Source of the DNA: Polytrichum commune
Taxonomy: Eukaryota > Streptophyta > Polytrichopsida > Polytrichales > Polytrichaceae
Direction: 5' to 3'
NCBI GenBank assembly: GCA_950295325.1
Contig: OX485807.1
Coordinates: 46,778,440-46,842,439 of the forward strand
DNA: 64,000 nt
Each line of letters opens with the position of its first letter. Position 1 is the stretch's first letter. Made by a program: the position numbers and the translations under genes. The notes under the pieces were generated by a model. That model saw only the letters and a program-made list of their open reading frames with translations, was not told where the DNA came from and made no database searches. Positions 58,341 to 64,000 of this stretch are shown one piece after another.

Positions 58341-58804
58341 ATGTCAGGAAACACCGAGGATTTGAATGCAAGGGCCGCCGCCGGCGAGACCGTGGTGGAG
58401 GGAGGCACAGGCGGCAAGAGCCTGCAGGCCCAACAGAATCTCGCCGAGGGTGGGTTTTATCACTTAGTCTCTCCTTGTGAATGTTCGAAAAAATTACCTA
58501 CATTGTTTGAAGAATGTGGGGGTTTGTTCTGTTGTTATGTGATATATGATTAATGTTCATGGTCATTCGTTGTTTTGTTTTCTAAGCATGCGGTGTTAGA
58601 AGTTTGGCATGATTGATATGAGTGTTTGCATTCGATTGTGCAGGGCGAAGCAAGGGTGGGCAGGCACGCGCCGAGCAGCTCGGGCATGAGGGGTATGTGG
58701 AAATGGGCAAGAAGGGTGGATCTGCCACCAACGAGCAGTCTGGAGGCGATGCAGCAGCAGCTGCGGGTCGTGAAATTGACGAGTCCAAGTTCACTAACAA
58801 TTAG
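58341..58804 (+). CDS. EM: Em-like LEA group 1 protein, copy 3 (two exons)
   Basis: Predicted 89 residues from exons 58341-58449 and 58644-58804; the intron is 194 bases, GT-AG, phase 1 at the same Gly codon as copy 1. Differences from copy 1 include MSGNTEDLN at the start, LGHEGY in the group 1 motif, GREIDESKF and one extra Asn at the end (FTNN). All family landmarks are present and the frame is open. A possible AATAAA signal lies at 58924-58929. Its promoter has ABRE, CACATG and TATA in the same order as copy 1. Confidence 0.93.
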
Positions 58805-60658
58805 ATGAAAATCAGTATTGATGTGCTTCAGTAGTTTGGGAAATCCTATATCTGACTACGAAGCAATGCGCAGAAAGTCACTGTCTATTGTGATATTTGT
58901 AAAGTTCCGCATCATGTCAATATAATAAAGCTGTGTGCTACTCTTGGCAACAATTTCTCCAATTGACAAAGTGTTCACACAAAGTGCCATGTTCATACAA
59001 ATTTTTTACCTGTGAATATGATATATTGAACTGTTCTTCTATGGTTCTGTGGTTCTATAGTCTTGAGGTGTGTACCTCAAAAAAAATCGGTCTTAACTTA
59101 CAAAACACCCAAAGACTTTAAAGACTGCGAAATCGACATCATGGCTGGGAAATTTCGATCAGATTCCGAGTACTTTGGCCCCTCGTAGCGCTAAATCTGG
59201 AAATGAATAACTTAATGCTCTTAAAACTTCATCTCATCATGCATCCGAGTAAATGATGTAAGCTTAAAGACATGCGATGTTAATACCCTAACATGCTCAG
59301 ACGTGTCGCGTACAGAGGTCTCTTGAACAGAATTCTTGAGCGTATCCAAGATGATGAGCAACAATATTATTCTACTTCAATCCTTTGATAAGTTAAAATT
59401 TGCTATCTAAGAAATGTCGTCATTTGACCGTTATTCAAGCATCTACCAGCTAGTGTAGGTATTTGCTACGTATGGATGTACTTACTCGAGTTTGTAGAGT
59501 GTGTATTCCTAGTTGTATACCATCCCACCACCTACACAAAATCAAGATAATGAATGAATAACTTCGAGTTTCTTAAATATATCTAGAGCAGGGAGACCCA
59601 TTTCCAATACTAACCCCCAAATCTTAATATGTAGAGTCCTCTAAAGTTGTGAAGTTCAACACTTGTAGCCGTCATTTTTTAATGTGATGAAATTAGTCAT
59701 GAAGAATCACACATCTTATGTGGCATGGGAAGAGATTAAGTTAAATGGGCACAAAGTTGGGTTCCTTGAAAACGAGAGTATTGTACTCAAGTTTTCGTCT
59801 CCTAGTTATTAGAAATAGGTCGACCCATCATGTTTTGATTATGGGTTGGGAGAGAATCTTACCTTTGAATTTTTTCAGTATTTACAAAACTTAGAAATAA
59901 ATTGTGATTTTTTGGTTAAATGTTGTGATATCAATTTCCAAACCTATGAAAAATCACCTCAATATCACACATGTACCACACTTATGCGAAATTGCTGAAG
60001 TTAACGGAAATGGGTCTGTCTACTCTAGCCTGTATATTCAAATTATGTTCTCTATACTACAGGTATATATATTACACTCCCAGTACCCAGTGGACTTCGA
60101 AACAGTTCTTGGCCAGCTTCATCTCTCTTTCAACAACTCTAAGTTCTTGTAAGACAAAATTGCGAAGTTTCTGTGATTCTATCTTATCATGACTTGCAGA
60201 TGTTGCCGATATACTTTCACGACCGTCAACTGCTATAATTCTCACCAGATAGATATTCATCACCTTTATTAAGCGCTTATCGACTCTAATATTGTGTGCC
60301 TACTTGGCAATATACAAGTGGCAGCAATTGTAAGTCTTCTGCATATGTTTACTAACCCACTCTTGTAAGGGGCGCGCAGTGGGTACATACCTAAGCCGAT
60401 ACAGTATTACAAAGATCAGTCCTGTTACACTAAAGAATATGGTCGACTACACAGGTGGAGTGACGAGTCTCGTACATTTTGCCCCATATTTCGGTTCAAG
60501 AGCAGGATACGGTACATGTAACAATATGGATTAGGCTTAGAAGGCGGCGGCTGCTGCTGCTAATTTGCAGGTAGATTATTAATTAAGTGAAATAAAAAGT
60601 GCATGGTGTACACTTGGCTTGCACTCCAGCTGCTCCTCTTTCGCACGTTCGGAGCTCA
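58805..60658. other. Spacer between Em copies 3 and 4
   Basis: AT-rich; no gene recognised. Open frames at 59904-60192 are short and without motif. Confidence 0.45.
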
Positions 60659-60665
60659 ACGTGGC
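60659..60665 (+). promoter_or_regulatory. ABRE of Em copy 4
   Basis: CAACGTGGCCGGATCG, very like copy 1 (CAACGTGGCCAGATCG), 249 bases before the ATG. Confidence 0.6.
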
Positions 60666-60723
60666 CGGATCGACGAAGCTCCACACCTTCACCCCTCTTT
60701 ACTACAGACAGCGCTGGTTGCAT

Positions 60724-60730
60724 TATATAT
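60724..60730 (+). promoter_or_regulatory. TATA box of Em copy 4
   Basis: ATTATATATATCC, about 185 bases before the ATG. Confidence 0.5.
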
Positions 60731-60907
60731 ATCCCTCATGGAGAGCGACAATCCTTATCTGCACTCGTCGCTTACATTCAACTTATTTGAGAAGTTCTCG
60801 GCTTGCGAAGTTCTAGAGTTGTGAAGAAGTTTGAGTTAGACTTGTGAAGTAGTTTGAGCTCGATTTCACAGTTGGAAGTTTTGGATTCAGCTGCCACAGT
60901 AGCGAGA

Positions 60908-61502
60908 ATGTCAGGCAAGACTGAAGATCTTGATACCCGGGCCGCTGCGGGCGAGACCGTGGTGGAGGGAGGAACTGGTGGGAAGAGCCTCCAGGCCCAG
61001 AAGAACCTTGCTGAGGGTAAGTGTACAACCTCGGTCACCAATTAATCGTGTGGTGATTATTAGAGGCTGCAGCTCGTAGCATCGAGGAATCATTGCAAGA
61101 GAAGCCTCATGAGTGCATCCCGATCGAGTGCCTTGTATTGCATTATGTGCATTGAAACACTCGAGTTGGCTATAATCGTGTATCGTATGCAATGTGCATT
61201 GCGTCTCCCGGTCGAGTATCTTCTAATCCATCGTGTGCAGTGCAACATTTGAGTGTTTAGCTATGATCGAGTCATTGGATGGTCTGAAGGTATAATATTT
61301 TGTAATGATACTTTGGTGGCTGACATTTGTGGATTTCTGTGCAGGGCGCAGCAAGGGTGGGCAGACACGAGCTGAGCAGCTTGGGCACGATGGGTACGTG
61401 GAAATGGGCAAGAAGGGTGGATCTGCTACCAGCGAGCAATCTGGCGGTGATGCAGCGGCAGCTGCGGGTCGTGAGATTGACGAGTCCAAGTTCACCAACT
61501 AA
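60908..61502 (+). CDS. EM: Em-like LEA group 1 protein, copy 4 (two exons)
   Basis: Predicted 88 residues from exons 60908-61016 and 61345-61502. The 328-base intron has the strongest donor of the cluster, GTAAGT, and lies at the same phase-1 Gly codon. Protein landmarks: [37 protein letters not shown], the group 1 motif [32 protein letters not shown] and DESKFTN. It differs from the others by Lys for Asn at position 4, Lys-Asn in the AQKN stretch and Thr in GGQTR, and its flanks are the most diverged, so it is probably the oldest duplicate or the founding copy. An in-frame upstream ATG at 60854 lies in the leader; the MSGK start is chosen by comparison. Confidence 0.93.
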
Positions 61503-61616
61503 GTATGGCAGTGGCACGAATGTGTGATGGTTCGGAGAAGAAAATACAGTGCTAGTTCCGATATACGAGTGGAGTGATAAGCGCATTGAGCTAGCTGGCC
61601 TTCCCATTGTGGAATT

Positions 61617-61643
61617 TTGTACAGTGCAGCATGTGAATACAAA
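61617..61643 (+). promoter_or_regulatory. Conserved 3' UTR motif, Em copy 4
   Basis: TTGTACAGTGCAG, then TGTGAATACAAA; same length and layout as after copies 1 and 2. Confidence 0.45.
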
Positions 61644-64000
61644 GCTTGTGATGCGCTACTTTTTGTGAAATCATATTCCATCGTTTGCCTGTTGACGTTT
61701 GCCTGCTTTTCGAAGCAAATCTTCAGTGCAAGTACCTCGCTACTCGCTAAAGAATCCATACAAATCTTTACAATTTCTGCTCTTTCTGCAAATATATAAG
61801 CTAAACCCTAATGTAGTCTTAATAGCTAACTGTTCCACTGATGTTCGGATGATATTAAATTGCGGTTTACCCTAAACAGTCGGTAATAGCATATTACTGT
61901 CTTTGTTCCACTTCAATCTTCAATAATGTTGTGTTATGATTGTGTTTGTTCCGGGAAACTCTGCAAGTATTGTTGCATGCTTTTTCTAGCTCCTATCCTC
62001 CCTTAGAAACAATAGCTGTTGATGAAACAGGGAAATAGAGTAACCCAGTTGAAGATGACTACTGCAGATAAATTGTGCAGGTTCTACCTGTAGAACCGAC
62101 TGTTGTAACATCCTTCTTGCAAGATTGAAATTTCACGCTGCAGCAGCATTGATATGAATTGGCAAAAATAAAAAGTTATTGAAGGGAGTGTACAAATTGA
62201 AGTACACTGTTTATCTCATTTACTGCGTGTGGTACTCATTACCGAAACTTGCACTATTTTTGCCAAATCTCAAAATTTGTGAAGGATGCAATTTTTACTG
62301 AATGGTAATAAATTTATAAAATACATGCTCATTTGAAGGAAATTAGTGTGCGCTCCAAGGGGCTTGTAGAGCGCATAATTTGTTTTGGTGACTTTGAAAA
62401 GGATGCTTCTTTTCAGTCGCCGCCACTCACTCAAGCATCTCATATCTCAGAACTTGCACAATTGAGAATATTTGACTCCCGAAACTCTAAATTCTGGTGG
62501 CATTAATTTCATAATTTTTTTTGTATCTTCACTAATTTTCTACAAGCACTATTAGCCCACCCTCACTAAATGGGATAATCAGTGTAGTAGACCTACTGCT
62601 TTGCAAATATTTGGTATCAAAAGCATTACTTAAATGGACAGCAGGATGAAGCTACATGTAAGAGAGTAAATGTTATCCTCTAGCCCTTTTAATGGTCCAC
62701 GCAAGAAATGAAATGAATGGATACAATTTTCAAAGTTTAAATGTTTTTGGGCTGAACTAGATCTTGAGATTCATGTTAAAGTTTGATTGCTTGGGTTGTT
62801 ATACCATGCGCCGTCCATCATGCATAGTGCCTTTGTTTTTATGGGGCCAAGTTGTTGTTAGTACTGTAGCAACCTCCTATGGGCCATTTATTTCTCAAAT
62901 TCTTTGGCTCCAATGGAGTTTGTAGCTAGAGTGTGTGTGTGTGTGTGTGTGTGTGTGCCATTTTTCAAATTCAACAATTTCATTTGAGCTTACCTCTACT
63001 TGACCCATACTACATGCATTTGACCAAATACATCTGTCATAGCGATCATCATGTATCTGTGCACATTATTGTGGCATGTGGAGCAAGGGCCAATGTTATC
63101 CATATCAACATGATAGTGGCTAATTCGCAGTTGTTCGTTTGCAGTTCTTCAAAACTACTCATATCACCAATTTTCACATTTATTTTGCCTCTTGGGTACG
63201 TTAACCTCAAATATTCAAACCATCCAATTCTTTGGTCAAACTCTATATATTCACTTCATTTCTTGTGTATTGTAGCCTAAATGGTTAAAGATAGATTATA
63301 AGCTTAATAAGGTGGACTTCTCAATGAGCCCCATCTTATATTTTTTTGAAATAGCAACGAAAATTTGTTGCTCAAGGTACCTTAACACCATAGAGGTGGG
63401 TTAATATATACGTAAATTTTCATTTCCAGTTGGGCGCCATTTCATCACCATTTTATAAGTTGAACCTTCTTGAGTCATTCCCAAGCATATGGAACTAATT
63501 GCTTGCAAGTAAGGAAGACGAGCCTATTAAATTACATTTACTTCCAAGAAAGTTTGGCCGCTTTTGATGTCCAATAAACTGCAGAAAAGTTTCAGTCAAT
63601 TAACAAATTTGTCAAATCCAATTCATAAGAATGAGATCAAGTTGACAAAATGTCTATTTGCAACGAAATTTTCTTACTAAGTGGTTAAATAAGTATGCAA
63701 AAAGTGATTAATATCGAGCATGTGTTGCAAATAATCAAACTTGGAGGCTATCCCAACCAATGAGCCATTTTCTCGATCCTTAGAATAATGTTAAGTTAGT
63801 AGCATTCGTGTTTGGAGAAAGTTATTGTACCAATTCATACTCAAAATTAGGTGTCTGAATACCATCATACCATCTACCTTAGGTACACTGCCAAAAGAAA
63901 CTGCAATTGAAAACCAAGTTAATCACTCAAATAGAGCCTGCTGCTCTTCCAAGTGTATGAAGCTCGCAGGGAGGTACAATCCGGGAAAATGTGGCGGCCT
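61644..64000. other. AT-rich intergenic DNA downstream of the Em cluster
   Basis: A GT microsatellite lies at about 62932-62956. No gene, RNA or clear mobile element is recognised to the end of the window. Confidence 0.45.
62932..62956. repeat. GT microsatellite
   Basis: About 12 GT units. Confidence 0.9.

Overview
This is a window of plant nuclear DNA. The evidence is a signal-peptide gene of the EPF/EPFL family, a plastid-targeted ABM-domain gene, a cluster of Em (LEA group 1) genes with ABA-response promoters, spliceosomal GT-AG introns, plant-type MITEs and a CCCTAAA telomere-like tract. The genome looks large and repeat-rich: only about 10 kb of the 64 kb belongs to recognisable genes, and the rest is AT-rich sequence full of foldback elements and decayed transposons. 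I cannot fix the species; a lycophyte, other seed-free plant or gymnosperm would fit, but that is inference.

Layout. 1-4.7 kb is AT-rich with no gene seen. 4.7-11.7 kb is a GC-richer, low-copy-looking island holding a three-exon EPFL secreted-peptide gene on the minus strand (8496-9480) and its probable promoter. 11.7-41 kb is repeat territory: a TTA-flanked foldback MITE family (18021-18884, 28708-29210, 32043-32378), one copy carrying a second MITE inside it; a long-TIR Mutator-like MITE family (21573-21917, 30447-31015), one copy carrying a hAT-like MITE inside it; several smaller inverted-repeat elements; and microsatellites. 42.6-44.6 kb holds a four-exon gene for a chloroplast ABM-domain (dimeric alpha/beta barrel) protein on the minus strand, with G-box and GATA sequences upstream. 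45-50.2 kb is a decayed Ty3/Gypsy retrotransposon, interrupted by about 2 kb bounded by inverted G-tract repeats.

51-61.6 kb is a tandem Em cluster on the plus strand: intact two-exon genes at 51270, 58341 and 60908, a pseudogene at 55852, and a truncated exon-1 fragment at 55565. Promoters of the intact copies carry an ACGTGGC (ABRE) element and a TATA box, so these genes should respond to ABA and desiccation. A decayed pogo-like (CENP-B/Psq HTH) transposase lies in the spacer after the first copy. 61.6-64 kb has no recognised gene.

The genes do not form a pathway: a developmental peptide, a plastid protein and desiccation protectants are neighbours only. Exon boundaries were read by eye from splice signals, reading frame and family motifs; no search or transcript data were available.
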